From AC-32 sp963765785 (GTDB lineage Bacteria > Actinomycetota > Thermoleophilia > Gaiellales > Gaiellaceae): a DNA stretch of 64,000 nucleotides. The stretch is taken from assembly GCA_963765785.1 (NCBI GenBank), contig CAVXXW010000018.1:186001-250000 (forward strand), read 5' to 3'. How positions within the stretch are numbered: position 1 is the stretch's first letter; the number at the start of each line of letters is the position of its first letter. The translations under genes were made by a program, and so were the position numbers. Of the stretch, positions 24,710 to 34,000 are shown piece after piece. The notes under the pieces were generated by a model. It was not told the DNA's origin, made no database searches, and saw nothing but the letters and a program-made list of their open reading frames with translations.

Positions 24710-26052
24710 GCCGCCTTCCAATCCGGGTCCGGCTGACGCTCGCCTTCACGCTCGTGATGGCGCTCGTGCTAGCGGCGATGAGCTTCTTCGTCTACGCGCG
24801 TGTCGCGAGCACGCTGCTCGCGTCGATCGACCAGAGCCTGCGCGGTCAGACGGTCGACGTCGCACGTCTCGACCGCGGTCGCCTCGACCTCGATGCCGCG
24901 GCGGGGGGCGGGATCGCCGAGGTCCTGCTTCCGGGCGGACGCCTGCTCTCGGCGGATCCGCCCGGGCTGCCGCGGCTTCTTCCGCGTGACACGGTGCGAC
25001 GGGTCGCGGCGGGGGAACGCATCCTCCGCTCCCAGCGGCTGCCCGGGCTGAAGGAGCGCTGGCGGGTGCTCGCCGAGCGGACAGACGTGCGGGGGCGGCC
25101 GGCCGCGCTGGTGGTTGCCAGGTCGTTCAGCGCGCGGGACGAGACGCTCGATCACCTGCTCGACGAGCTGCTCCTCGCGGGGCCGCTGGCGCTGTTGCTC
25201 GCGGCGGTTGCCGGCTACGGCCTGGCGGCTGCGGCGCTGCGTCCCGTCGAGGCGATGCGTGCCCGGGCCCAGGCAATCTCGGGCTCGACCCCCGGCGCGC
25301 GCCTCCCGGAGACCGGGTCCCGGGACGAGATCGCGCGGCTCGCGGAGACGCTGAACGAGATGCTCGCGCGTCTTGAGGCCGCGTTCGAGCACGAGCGCCG
25401 CTTCGTCGCCGACGCGAGCCACGAGCTACGTACGCCGCTGGCGCTGCTCAAGACCGAGCTCGACATCGCGCTGCGCCGGCGGCGCTCGCGTGAGGAGCTG
25501 GAAGAGGCGTTGCGCTCGGCGTCCGTGGAGACCGACCGGCTGACGCGTCTGGCGGAGGACCTGCTCCTGATCGCGCGCTCGGACGCGGGCGGCCTCCCCA
25601 TCAGGCGCGAGCGGGTGCCGGCGGCCGAGGTCCTCGACGTCGTCGCCGAGCGGTTCTCGGGCGTGGCGGGCCAGCGCGGCCGGACGGTGGAGGTGCAGCC
25701 GCCGGACGGTCTCGCGCTCGACGCCGATCCCGTCCGGCTCGAGCAGGCCATCGGCAACCTCGTCGACAACGCGCTGGCCCACGGCGCGGGACGGGTTTTG
25801 CTCTCGGCGCGGCCTCGCGATGGGCTCGTCGAGCTGCACGTCGAGGACGAGGGCCCCGGGTTTCCGCCGGAGTTCATCGCGTCCGCGTTCGACCGCTTCT
25901 CACGCTCGCTCGAGTCCCGCACGGGGCGCGGGAGCGGTCTCGGGCTCTCGATCGTGGAGCTGATCGCACGCGCCCATGGCGGCACGGTAGGCGCGCGCAA
26001 CCGCCCGGACGGCGGCGCCGATGTCTGGGTCGCCGTCGAGCGCGGTTCTTAG
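24706..26052 (+). CDS. Sensor histidine kinase
   Basis: A 448-aa membrane kinase, partner of the regulator just upstream (GTGA overlap). TM1 lies at about 8-30 and TM2 at about 146-170, enclosing an extracytoplasmic sensor domain of about 115 residues. HAMP follows, then the dimerisation helix with the phosphorylated His (FVADASHELRTPLALLKTEL) and an ATPase domain with N, G1 and G2 boxes (NLVDNALAHG, DEGPGF, GRGSGLGLSIVELI). The signal is unknown. The adjacent membrane redox genes on both sides make envelope redox or metal status plausible. Confidence 0.95.
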   Translation: MSRLPIRVRLTLAFTLVMALVLAAMSFFVYARVASTLLASIDQSLRGQTVDVARLDRGRLDLDAAAGGGIAEVLLPGGRLLSADPPGLPRLLPRDTVRRVAAGERILRSQRLPGLKERWRVLAERTDVRGRPAALVVARSFSARDETLDHLLDELLLAGPLALLLAAVAGYGLAAAALRPVEAMRARAQAISGSTPGARLPETGSRDEIARLAETLNEMLARLEAAFEHERRFVADASHELRTPLALLKTELDIALRRRRSREELEEALRSASVETDRLTRLAEDLLLIARSDAGGLPIRRERVPAAEVLDVVAERFSGVAGQRGRTVEVQPPDGLALDADPVRLEQAIGNLVDNALAHGAGRVLLSARPRDGLVELHVEDEGPGFPPEFIASAFDRFSRSLESRTGRGSGLGLSIVELIARAHGGTVGARNRPDGGADVWVAVERGS

Positions 26053-26108
26053 GTTCGGCTCAGCTCCACCTCATCGGCCTCTCATCTGCGTCCGCAACCC
26101 TGGCCGCG

Positions 26109-26429
26109 ATGCAGGACTTCCGTCCCGAACCACGGGCGCGGGCCAGGGATGCAGGTCTCGATCGGCTGCGGCGGACGACCCGGGTTGCGATCTTCGGTGC
26201 GACGGCGCTGGCCGGTGCGTTCGCGGGCATGGCCGCGGAGTCGAACCCGGGACACAAGGCACCGGCGGTCGCGGCGCCTGTCGCCAAGCGGCCCCTGCCG
26301 CGGCCGGCCGTGCAGCGCACGCCGACCGCAAGGGACGTAGAGACGCCGACGCCGGCCCCGGCTCCACCGCCCCCGCCACCGCCGGTGGCGACGACCGTCG
26401 CGCCCGTCGCCACGACCGGCGCGACGTGA
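26109..26429 (+). CDS. Small exported Pro-rich protein ending in a flavinylation-like motif
   Basis: A 106-aa protein with no recognised domain. Residues 1-22 are Arg-rich (LRRTTR), 25-43 form a hydrophobic segment (VAIFGATALAGAFAGMA), and the rest is a Pro/Ala linker with an eight-proline run. It ends exactly in VATTGAT. The last residues match the [S/T]GAT core used by ApbE for attaching FMN to Thr, and the next overlapping gene is apbE. The conserved Asp ahead of the motif and the residues after it are missing. It may be a minimal FMN carrier, or simply a Pro-rich envelope protein. The stop overlaps apbE as GTGA. Confidence 0.65.
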   Translation: MQDFRPEPRARARDAGLDRLRRTTRVAIFGATALAGAFAGMAAESNPGHKAPAVAAPVAKRPLPRPAVQRTPTARDVETPTPAPAPPPPPPPVATTVAPVATTGAT

Positions 26430-27358
26430 ACGCCGAGCTCGCGTCGGTGTCGTTTCCGGCGCTCGGCACGACCGCCCTGCTCTGCGTCACCTCGCCGGAG
26501 GCGCTGCCTGCGGCCACCGAGCAGCTCGAGCGCGAGCTCGCGGAGATCGACGTCGCATGCAGCCGTTTCAGGGAGGACTCCGAGCTCGTGCGCCTGAACG
26601 CGTCCGCCGGGACCGGCCCGGTCGCGGTCGGGCCCCGCCTCCTCGAAGCGGTCGAGATTGCGCTGGACGCCGCGGTCTCCACGGACGGGCTCGTCGATCC
26701 GACGGTGGGGCGGACGCTCCGTCTGGCCGGCTACGACCGGCGCTTCGCGACTGTGAAGCTGCGAGACGGGTCGTCGTTCCGTGCGAGGTTCGCGGCCGTT
26801 CCCGGCGTTCACGGCGTTCGCGTGGACAGGGAGCGTCACACGATTCGGCTCGACCGCGGCATCGAGATCGATCTCGGGGCGACGGCCAAGGCGCTCGCGG
26901 CCGACCGGAGCGCGCGCGCGGCGGCGTCGGCGTGCGGTGGAGGCGTGCTCGTGAGCCTCGGCGGCGACGTCTCGGTCTCCGGGCCCGCTCCGGACGGCGG
27001 CTGGCCCGTCCGGGTCGCCGACGACCATGCCGCGCCCCCGGAGGAACCGGGCCCCACGGTCGCGATCGCGGGTGGCGGGCTCGCGACCTCCGGCACGACC
27101 GTCCGGCGCTGGCGCAGCGGAGCCGCTGAGCTGCACCACATCGTCGACCCGCGGACGGGCCGTCCGGCCGTGACGCCGTGGCGGACGGTGACGGTCGCCG
27201 CCCGTTCGTGCGTCGAAGCGAACGTCGTGAGCACGGCGGCAGTCGTGCTCGGCGAGGATGCGCCCGCTTGGCTCGAGAGGCGTGGCGTGCCCGCCCGCCT
27301 CGTCCGCGACTCGGGGCAGGTGGTGCTCGCAGGCCCCTGGCCGGAGGACGCCCCGTGA
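26426..27358 (+). CDS. apbE: FAD:protein FMN transferase (ApbE family)
   Basis: ApbE attaches FMN covalently to a Thr of target flavoproteins. The 310-aa protein has the family pattern PALGTTALLCV at the N-terminus, CSRFREDSELVRLN near residue 45, GLVDPTVGRTLRLAGYD near 90 and the Mg/FAD-binding IEIDLGATAKALAADR near 150. GGLATSGTTVRRW and HHIVDPRTGRPA follow towards the C-terminus. No signal peptide is visible, so the enzyme is probably cytoplasmic. GTG 26426 overlaps the preceding gene, and its stop overlaps the following membrane gene. Its substrate should be encoded nearby; no standard FMN-binding domain protein is. Confidence 0.92.
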   Translation: MNAELASVSFPALGTTALLCVTSPEALPAATEQLERELAEIDVACSRFREDSELVRLNASAGTGPVAVGPRLLEAVEIALDAAVSTDGLVDPTVGRTLRLAGYDRRFATVKLRDGSSFRARFAAVPGVHGVRVDRERHTIRLDRGIEIDLGATAKALAADRSARAAASACGGGVLVSLGGDVSVSGPAPDGGWPVRVADDHAAPPEEPGPTVAIAGGGLATSGTTVRRWRSGAAELHHIVDPRTGRPAVTPWRTVTVAARSCVEANVVSTAAVVLGEDAPAWLERRGVPARLVRDSGQVVLAGPWPEDAP

Positions 27359-28437
27359 TCCTGGCGACGAGCGGCCCCAGTGCCTACTGGTACTTGACCC
27401 GCGGCACGGGTGTCGTCGCGCTGCTCCTGCTCACGGGCGGCGTCGTGCTGGGCGTCCTGACCTCGACGCGATGGGCGGCGCCGCGGTGGCCGCGGTTCGT
27501 CGTCTCGGGCCTGCACCGCAACCTGACGCTGCTTGCGGTCGCGTTCGTCGTCGTCCACGTCGTCACGACCTTGCTCGACGGGTACGCGCCGATCGGGCTG
27601 CGCGACGTCGTCCTGCCGTTCGCCTCGCGCTATCGCCCGGTCTGGCTCGGGCTGGGCGCCGTCGCCTTCGACCTCCTGGTGGCGTTGATCGCGACGAGCC
27701 TGCTGCGCGCGCGCCTCGGCTTCCGCGCGTGGAAGGTCGTGCACTGGTTCGCGTACGCGTCGTGGCCGGTGGCGCTCGTGCACGCGTATGGCACCGGCAG
27801 CGACGCGAGAGCCGGCTGGTTCGGCCTCATGGCGCTCGCCTCGACGGCGGCCGTAGTGATCGTCGTGCTCTGGCGCGTGGCCGATGCTCGCGAAGGATCC
27901 GGCTCCGTGCGGGTCGCGGGCGGCGTAGTTGCCCTGATCGTGCCGGCGGCAATCGCCGTCTGGGCGCTCGGCGGGCCACTGGCCTCGGGTTGGGCGCGTC
28001 GAGCCGGAACGCCGGCGCCGCTGCTGTCCGCGCCGGCCGCGTCGCGACTCCCGGTGTCGGGGACCGTCACGCCGTCGCTGCCGTCGGTGCCGTTCCGGGC
28101 TCCCCTCGCCGGCACCTTCTCGACGTCGGCGCCGGCGTCGGACGGGTTGGTCACGGTCGCGCTCCGAGCACGGGCCGGCGGGGGCCCGGACGGATTGCTC
28201 GGCGTCGTCCTGCGCGGCATCCCGCTCGACGGCGGGGGTGTTCAGATGACTGGGAGCCGCGTCACGTTCGGGCCACCCGGAGCGCCCGGAGACTACTCGG
28301 GCGAGATCGTCTCGCTCGAGGGGCCGCGACTGGTCGCATCCGTGCAGGACTCGCACGGCGCGACGCTCGACCTGATGCTGTTGCTGCATCTCGACTCCTC
28401 GAACCAGACCCTGAGCGGGTCGCTCCGCGTCACGTGA
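27355..28437 (+). CDS. Ferric-reductase-like haem membrane protein with extracytoplasmic C-terminal domain
   Basis: A 360-aa protein whose first 210 residues contain about six membrane helices with histidines typical of haem-b ferric reductase-like domains (SGLHRNLTLLAVAFVVVHVVTT; WKVVHWFAYASWPVALVHAYG). Residues 225-360 form a Ser/Ala/Pro linker and a beta-rich domain without known motifs. It would move electrons across the membrane between a cytoplasmic donor (the NuoF-like protein and ferredoxin encoded next) and an outside acceptor. GTG 27355 overlaps the apbE stop. The C-terminal domain is unrecognised. Confidence 0.82.
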   Translation: MILATSGPSAYWYLTRGTGVVALLLLTGGVVLGVLTSTRWAAPRWPRFVVSGLHRNLTLLAVAFVVVHVVTTLLDGYAPIGLRDVVLPFASRYRPVWLGLGAVAFDLLVALIATSLLRARLGFRAWKVVHWFAYASWPVALVHAYGTGSDARAGWFGLMALASTAAVVIVVLWRVADAREGSGSVRVAGGVVALIVPAAIAVWALGGPLASGWARRAGTPAPLLSAPAASRLPVSGTVTPSLPSVPFRAPLAGTFSTSAPASDGLVTVALRARAGGGPDGLLGVVLRGIPLDGGGVQMTGSRVTFGPPGAPGDYSGEIVSLEGPRLVASVQDSHGATLDLMLLLHLDSSNQTLSGSLRVT

Positions 28438-29690
28438 GCTCGGCTGGCGTCGCAGCCGACCTGAACGCAGGCCTGCCGCGCCTGTTCGCGGGCGTTCGGC
28501 GCGACGGATTGCCGCTTGGCCGCGACGCCCACCAGCAGACCCACGGTCCGCTGCCATCGGCACGCGGCCTGATCGAGCGCGTGAGCGCCAGTGGCCTGCG
28601 CGGCCGCGGGGGCGGCGGCTTCCCGACCGGCCGAAAGCTCGCCGCTGTCGCTGCGGGGCGCGGTCGGCCGGTCGTCGTCGCAAACGGCGCCGAGGGCGAG
28701 CCCGTCAGCTTCAAAGACAAACTCCTGCTCCGCCGCGCGCCGCACCTCGTGCTCGACGGCGCTGCGCTCGCGGCGGAGGCTCTCGGCGCGCGCCACGTGG
28801 TCGTCGCAATCGGCAGCTCCGCCGGCGAGGAGGTCGGCGTCGTCGAGGGCGCCCTCGGCGAGCGCCGCGACCGCGGCGTCAGCTGGCAGCTCGCCGTCGT
28901 GCCTGACGGGTTCGTCACGGGGGAGGAGACGGCGCTCCTCCGAGCCCTCGAGGGCCGGGATCCAAAGCCGGCCTTCACGCCGCCTCGCCCGTTCGAGCGC
29001 GGGCTTCGCGGAGCGCCGACGCTTGTGCAGAACGTCGAGACGCTGGCCCAGCTAGCGCTCGTCGCGCGCCACGGTTCCGACTGGTTCCGTGCGATCGGCA
29101 CGGACGAAGAACCGGGCTCGGCGCTGCTCACCGTCTCGGGGGCGGTCGGCCGTCCCGGCGTCTACGAGGCGGCGTTCGGCACTCCCATCCGCGCCCTGGT
29201 CCACCAGGCGGGCGGCGTCCGCGGCGAAGCAGGTGCGTTCCTGCTCGGAGGCTTCTTCGGGAGCTGGGTCGATCCGACCACGGCCTGGAGCCTGAGCGTC
29301 GCGACCACCGCGTTCGCGCAGGCCGGGGCCGCGGTAGGCGCGGGTGCGGTCGTCGTCCTTCCGGCGGCCGCGTGCGGGCTCGACCAGTCCGCCCGCGTGG
29401 CCCGCTACCTCGCCGACGAGAGCGCCGGGCAGTGCGGCCCCTGCGTCCACGGCCTCGCGGCGCTCGCGGGCGCGCTCGAACTGCTGGCGTCTGGCCGCGG
29501 CGACAGCCGCCGCGATGCCGCGCGATGGCTCGGCCAGGTCCGCGGACGCGGCGCGTGCCGGCATCCCGACGGGGCGGTGCGCTTCGTCGAGAGCTCGCTG
29601 GAGGTGTTCGCCGACGAGGTCGAGCTGCACCTACGGGGACGCTGCAGCGGCAGGCGCGGCGAGTTCATACCGACCGGGCGGGGCTGGTGA
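28434..29690 (+). CDS. NuoF-like (SLBB/NADH-binding) oxidoreductase subunit
   Basis: A 418-aa stand-alone relative of complex I NuoF. It has the FMN/NADH-binding loop LRGRGGGGFPTGRKLAAV and NGAEGEPVSFKDKLLLRRAPH; in NuoF the latter is NADEGEP, so the Asp is Ala here. An SLBB region follows (VSGAVGRPGVYEAAFGTP). The cluster motif ESAGQCGPC lacks the first Cys of the usual ESCGxCxPC, leaving three cysteines with the later GACRHPDG. No NuoE or NuoG partner is present. It probably oxidises NAD(P)H or reduced ferredoxin for the adjacent membrane protein. Confidence 0.88.
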   Translation: MSSAGVAADLNAGLPRLFAGVRRDGLPLGRDAHQQTHGPLPSARGLIERVSASGLRGRGGGGFPTGRKLAAVAAGRGRPVVVANGAEGEPVSFKDKLLLRRAPHLVLDGAALAAEALGARHVVVAIGSSAGEEVGVVEGALGERRDRGVSWQLAVVPDGFVTGEETALLRALEGRDPKPAFTPPRPFERGLRGAPTLVQNVETLAQLALVARHGSDWFRAIGTDEEPGSALLTVSGAVGRPGVYEAAFGTPIRALVHQAGGVRGEAGAFLLGGFFGSWVDPTTAWSLSVATTAFAQAGAAVGAGAVVVLPAAACGLDQSARVARYLADESAGQCGPCVHGLAALAGALELLASGRGDSRRDAARWLGQVRGRGACRHPDGAVRFVESSLEVFADEVELHLRGRCSGRRGEFIPTGRGW

Positions 29691-29905
29691 GCCGGACGAT
29701 CCGCGTCAACCCGATCGCGTGCGACGGCAGCGGCCTCTGCGCCGAGCTTCTACCCGAGCGCATCAGGCTGGACGACTGGGGCTACCCGATCGTCGACTCG
29801 CGCCCCCTGACTCCAGAGCTGCGCGAGCATGCCGAGCGCGCGGTCGCCGCGTGCCCGAAGCTCGCCCTGATCCTCCAGAAGGAACGCGCCTCTACAGGTA
29901 CATGA
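29687..29905 (+). CDS. [3Fe-4S]-type ferredoxin
   Basis: A 72-aa soluble ferredoxin. CDGSGLC near residues 12-18 and ACPKLAL near 55 supply three cysteines. This is the C-x5-C...CP pattern of actinobacterial [3Fe-4S] ferredoxins that often partner cytochromes P450 or, as here, NuoF-like proteins. GTG 29687 overlaps the NuoF-like stop as GTGA. It is the last gene of the redox operon and overlaps a small convergent gene by 14 nt. Confidence 0.88.
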   Translation: MSRTIRVNPIACDGSGLCAELLPERIRLDDWGYPIVDSRPLTPELREHAERAVAACPKLALILQKERASTGT

Positions 29906-30047
29906 CCCACTTGGAGCCGCAGCCGCAATCCTTGTGCTTGCGGCCGCACTTCGCGCACTCCCAGTAGGTCCACCAGATCCACTTCAGGTGGTTGAGCTCG
30001 AGCACGATCAGGGCGATGCACCAGAGGAGGATCTGCGTCTGGCTCAC
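29892..30047 (-). CDS. Small membrane protein with Cys-rich knuckle
   Basis: A 51-aa open frame starting at GTG 30047. Residues 5-19 are hydrophobic (ILLWCIALIVLEL), followed by a Trp-rich interface segment (LKWIWWTYWE) and a short CxxC...CGCG tail (CAKCGRKHKDCGCG) that could bind zinc. The composition is clearly protein-like and unlike a random GC-rich frame. It begins 31 nt after the LysR gene on the same strand and may share its transcript; its 3' end overlaps the ferredoxin gene. No family was recognised. Confidence 0.68.
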   Translation of the reverse strand: MSQTQILLWCIALIVLELNHLKWIWWTYWECAKCGRKHKDCGCGSKWVMYL

Positions 30048-30078
30048 GGCGGAAGCCTCTGCCCGCCGTCGGCTCCCG

Positions 30079-31020
30079 TCAATGGGCCGACCGGCTCATT
30101 TCGGCGGGTGGCGGGACCAGCGTCAGGACGGGGCGGCGTCCGGCTGCAGCTTCGTGCAGTCGTGCCAGTGCAAGCTGCACGCGCGCGTCGCCGGCCGCAG
30201 CGCGGCGGAAAGCGGCGTAGATGCGCCGTTTCGGCGGCGACGTCCGGATCGGCTTCGCGACCAGTGACGGCGGCAGGTCCAGCTGAGAGAGCACCGGGAT
30301 CACGGCGAGCCCGACGCCGGACGCGACCAGGTGGTGGAGCGTGCGATGGTCGACCGTCTCGGCGGCGATGCGCGGCTCGAAGCCGGCCGCGACGCACGCC
30401 CGCTGCAGGAACGGGTGGCACGACGAGGCGCTCGTCGAGTTGATCCACGGCTCGTCGGCCAGGTCGGCCAGCTCGACGTCCGGGCCTGCGGCCGCCGGGT
30501 GCGAGCGCGGCATGACGACGTCGATCGGGTCGTCGAAGAGCGGCACGAGCTCGACGGCGCCCATGACGCGCAGCGGGACGAAATCGTACTCCCAGAGGAT
30601 CGCGACGTCGACCTCGCCGGCCTTCAGCCGCGCTAGCCCGACGCGTGGGTCGGCCTCGACGATGTGGGCGTCGAGCGTGCCCGCCGCAGCAGCCTCGGCC
30701 ACGATCGTGGCGGCGGCGCTCGCGAACGAGGCGATCCGGACGGGGAGCGTGCCGGCTCCGGCGACGGCCTTGGCCTCGGCCTCGGCGTCCGCGAGCTGGG
30801 CCAGGATCGGCTCGGCGCGCTCGACGAGCACGCGGCCGGCGGCCGTGAGGTGCACGCTGCGCCCGCGTCGCTCGAGCAGCTCGCACCCGACCTCGCGCTC
30901 GAGCGCACTGAGCTGCTGCGAAACCGCCGACGGCGTGAACTGAAGCGACTCCGCGGCCGCGCGGATCGTCCCGTGCAGGGCGAGCTCGCGGAGCGTGCGG
31001 AGCCGTCGGACGTCGAGCAT
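30079..31020 (-). CDS. LysR-family transcriptional regulator
   Basis: A 313-aa LysR-type regulator. The winged helix-turn-helix occupies residues 1-60 (LRTLRELALHGTIRAAAESLQFTPSAVSQQLSALEREVG), followed by a linker helix and the periplasmic-binding-like effector domain (LPVRIASFASAAATIVAEA; VDVAILWEYD; ASGVGLAVIPVLSQL). LysR proteins often regulate a divergent gene; here that is the FtsX-type exporter, whose start is 65 nt away. The ligand is unknown. Confidence 0.93.
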   Translation of the reverse strand: MLDVRRLRTLRELALHGTIRAAAESLQFTPSAVSQQLSALEREVGCELLERRGRSVHLTAAGRVLVERAEPILAQLADAEAEAKAVAGAGTLPVRIASFASAAATIVAEAAAAGTLDAHIVEADPRVGLARLKAGEVDVAILWEYDFVPLRVMGAVELVPLFDDPIDVVMPRSHPAAAGPDVELADLADEPWINSTSASSCHPFLQRACVAAGFEPRIAAETVDHRTLHHLVASGVGLAVIPVLSQLDLPPSLVAKPIRTSPPKRRIYAAFRRAAAGDARVQLALARLHEAAAGRRPVLTLVPPPAEMSRSAH

Positions 31021-31085
31021 CAGCTCTGCTTAACGATACGCCAAGGAAGTCGGACTGGTGCAGCGGCGGAGCCAACTGGCACGGT

Positions 31086-34000
31086 GTGCCGGTGAAGGCT
31101 CTGCGCCGCGTCGCATTCGCGTTCTGGCTGGCGGGCTCCCGGTTGCGCCGGCGCCGCCGGCCGCTGGTGCTCGTCGTGCTCGGGCTGGCCGCCGCGACGG
31201 CGATGCTCGCCGCGGTGCTCTCCGGGACGACGGCGGCGGAGGACCGGGAGGTCGGGCGGCAGGTCGCGCAGATCCCGGCCAAGGTGCGCGCGGTCCGGGT
31301 GAACTGGTTCAGCGTCGGCGGCCAGGCGGCGCCGTACGCGACCCTGGACGCGAACGTCCGCCGCGAGCTACGCGGTGCGTTTCCCGCGCACGCCACGGGG
31401 ACCGCGCTCTACAGCGAGAGCCAGCTCGGAGGGTCGGGCACATTGGTCGGCCTCGGCGCGGTCGACGACCTCGGGAGCTGGGTGAAGCTCCGCTCCGGCC
31501 GGCTCCCGCACGTCTGCCGGCCCGAACACTGCGAGGTGCTCGTCATCCGCAGCGGCGGGCGGCTCCCGAACGTGCCCGGCCTGCGGCTCGTGCCGGTCGG
31601 CGAGGGCGACCTGAAGACGCCGGAGCTCTTCGGCGACGCCGTGCCCGCCGAGGGCCTGAACCAGTCGACCTTCGTCCAGCACATCGCGCGCTACCACCGC
31701 CCGGCGCCACCGCCGCTCGTGCTCGCCAACGGCGTGGCCGCGCTCAATCGCTCGCCGCGCCTGCACGACGCGTACCGCAGCTACGGCTGGGTCGTGCCCC
31801 TGCGGCGCGGGAGCGTTCGCTCGTGGTCGGCCGAGGCGCTGGCGACGCGGATCGACCAGGCGCGCACGGCCTTCCAGACCGGGACGTTCGGCTTCGAGCT
31901 GACCGCGCCGACGGACGAGCTGCGTGCGGCCGCGGGTGCCGCGCACGTGGCGGGCCGGCGATTGTTGCTCCTCGGCGGCGCGGCCGTCGCGCTGCTGCTC
32001 GCCTTCGCGGTGCTCGTCGGCGCCCGGCAGCGGCGGGACGCGGATGCGCTGACGGCGCGGCTGCAGGCGGTCGGCGTGCGGCGGTGGCAGAGCGCGTTCG
32101 TGATCCTCGTCGAGTCGCTCGCGGCCGCGCTCGCCGGCACCGTCCTCGGCTGGATCGGCGGCTCGGCGGCAGCGACGGCGATCGCCGGCCGCAGCGGCGA
32201 GCCCGTCGGCGCGCTCCTGCGCCACTCGGTGCTCACCGGCCGCGGACTGACGATCGCGGTGGTGGTCGGGCTCGCGGCCGGGCTCGTCGTCGCGCTTGCG
32301 TTGACGATCGCACCGGTACAGGTCGGCGGCCGCTCGATCTCGCCGCTGGACGTCGCCGCGGTCGGAGCGGCTCTGGCCGTCGTGATCGCGCTGGCTCGCG
32401 GCTCGGCGAACGCCTCGGAGCTCGTCGCCGCGAACGACACCGGGCTCGTCCTGTTGCTGCTGCCGGCGCTCGTCGGGCTCGTCGCCGCCGTCGCGGTCGC
32501 GCGCCTGCTCCCGCTCGCCCTGCGTGGGCTCGAGCGGATCGTGCCCAAGGACGCACTCACGCTCAGGCTCGCCGCGCTCGGTCTCGCCCGCCGGCCGGGG
32601 TACGCGTCGGTGGCGGTCGCGTTCGTGGTCGTGTCGGTCGGCTTCGCCCTGTTTGCGTCGACCTACCGCTCGACGCTCGAGACGGGGCAGCGCGAACAGG
32701 CTGCCTTCGCCGTCCCCGCGGACGAGGTGCTGAGCGAGGACCTCTCGCAGCTCGTCCCGGTCCGCGCGATCGCGACGCCGGAGGTCGAGCGGTCGCTCGG
32801 CGTGCACGCGAGCCGCGTGACCAGACTCGCCGGCAACATCGCGGGCGCGCAGGTGACCGGGATCACGGTGCTCGGCGTGCCGCGCTCGTCGCTGCCGCGC
32901 ATCGACGGCTGGCGTTCCGACTTCGCCGCGGCGGGACCCGCCGAGCTCGCGCGCAAGATCGATCCGGGACGCAGCATGGCGCTCCGGGGCCCGACACTGC
33001 CGCAGAACGCGAGGCACCTCTCGGTCTCACTGACCGTTCGCGGGACGGTCGTGGGTCTCGTCGCCTACGTGGCGGCGCAGGACGGAGCATTCGTCCCGAT
33101 CCGCCTGGCGCGCAACGAGGGCCCGCGGCCGCGGGTGCTCGTCGCGCGGATCCCGGTCGAGGCGCGCGGCGGCAAGCTCGTCGCCTTCCGGTTCGACCCG
33201 CCGCCGAAGCTGATCGAGCGCGGGGCGAACTCCGGCGGCCCGGCGGTCGGCACGGCCGCGCTGGGGCCGCCGCGCGCCGACGGCCGCACGCTGACCGACT
33301 ACGGCGACTGGGTCGGCACGACCGGCGTCTCGCGGCTGACCCAGCGCGGCGCGCTGCGCTTCGGCCTGACGCTCACCAACGAGGTGGACACCTACGTTCG
33401 GCCACGACAGCCGACCGACGGCCTCCAGATCCCGGCGATCGTCTCGCCCCTGATGGCGCGGCTTGCCGGGCCGGACCGCGTCTTCGGCGTCGTCGTCTCG
33501 GGAGAGCCGCTCGTCTTCCGCGCCGCGGCGGTCGCGCGCCGCTTCCCCGGGATCCTCGAGAGCCAGACGTCGGACTTCGTCGTCGTCGACCAACCGGCGC
33601 TCGCCGCGGCGCTCAACGTCGCGAGCCCGGGCTTCGGCTTCCCGACCGAGTTGTGGCTCGACGTGCCGAGCGGGCGCCGCGCCGCGGTGGACGCGAAGCT
33701 GAGGAAGCCGCCGTTCACGGCGCTTACCGTCTCGTCGCAGTCGCGGCGCGAGGCGTCGCTTCGCGAGGAGCCGATCGCGCGCGGTGCGCTCGCAATGCTC
33801 GAGGCGGCCGCGATCACGGCGGTCGTGCTGGCGCTGCTCGCGCTCGTCCTCGGCGCGGTGTCGGAGCGGCGCGACGAGGCGCCGGAGCTGTTCGACCTCG
33901 AGGCGCAGGGCGTCGCACCGGCGAGCCTGCGGCGCCAGCTGCGGCTGCGGGCCTCGATGGCCGGACTCGCCGGCGCGCTCGGCGGTGCGGTCACCGGCCT

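Noticed and set aside
28350..28400. DSHGATLD in the C-terminal domain of the ferric-reductase-like protein as an FMN attachment site
   Set aside because: The residue before GAT is His instead of Ser/Thr and the Asp spacing is wrong for the ApbE motif.
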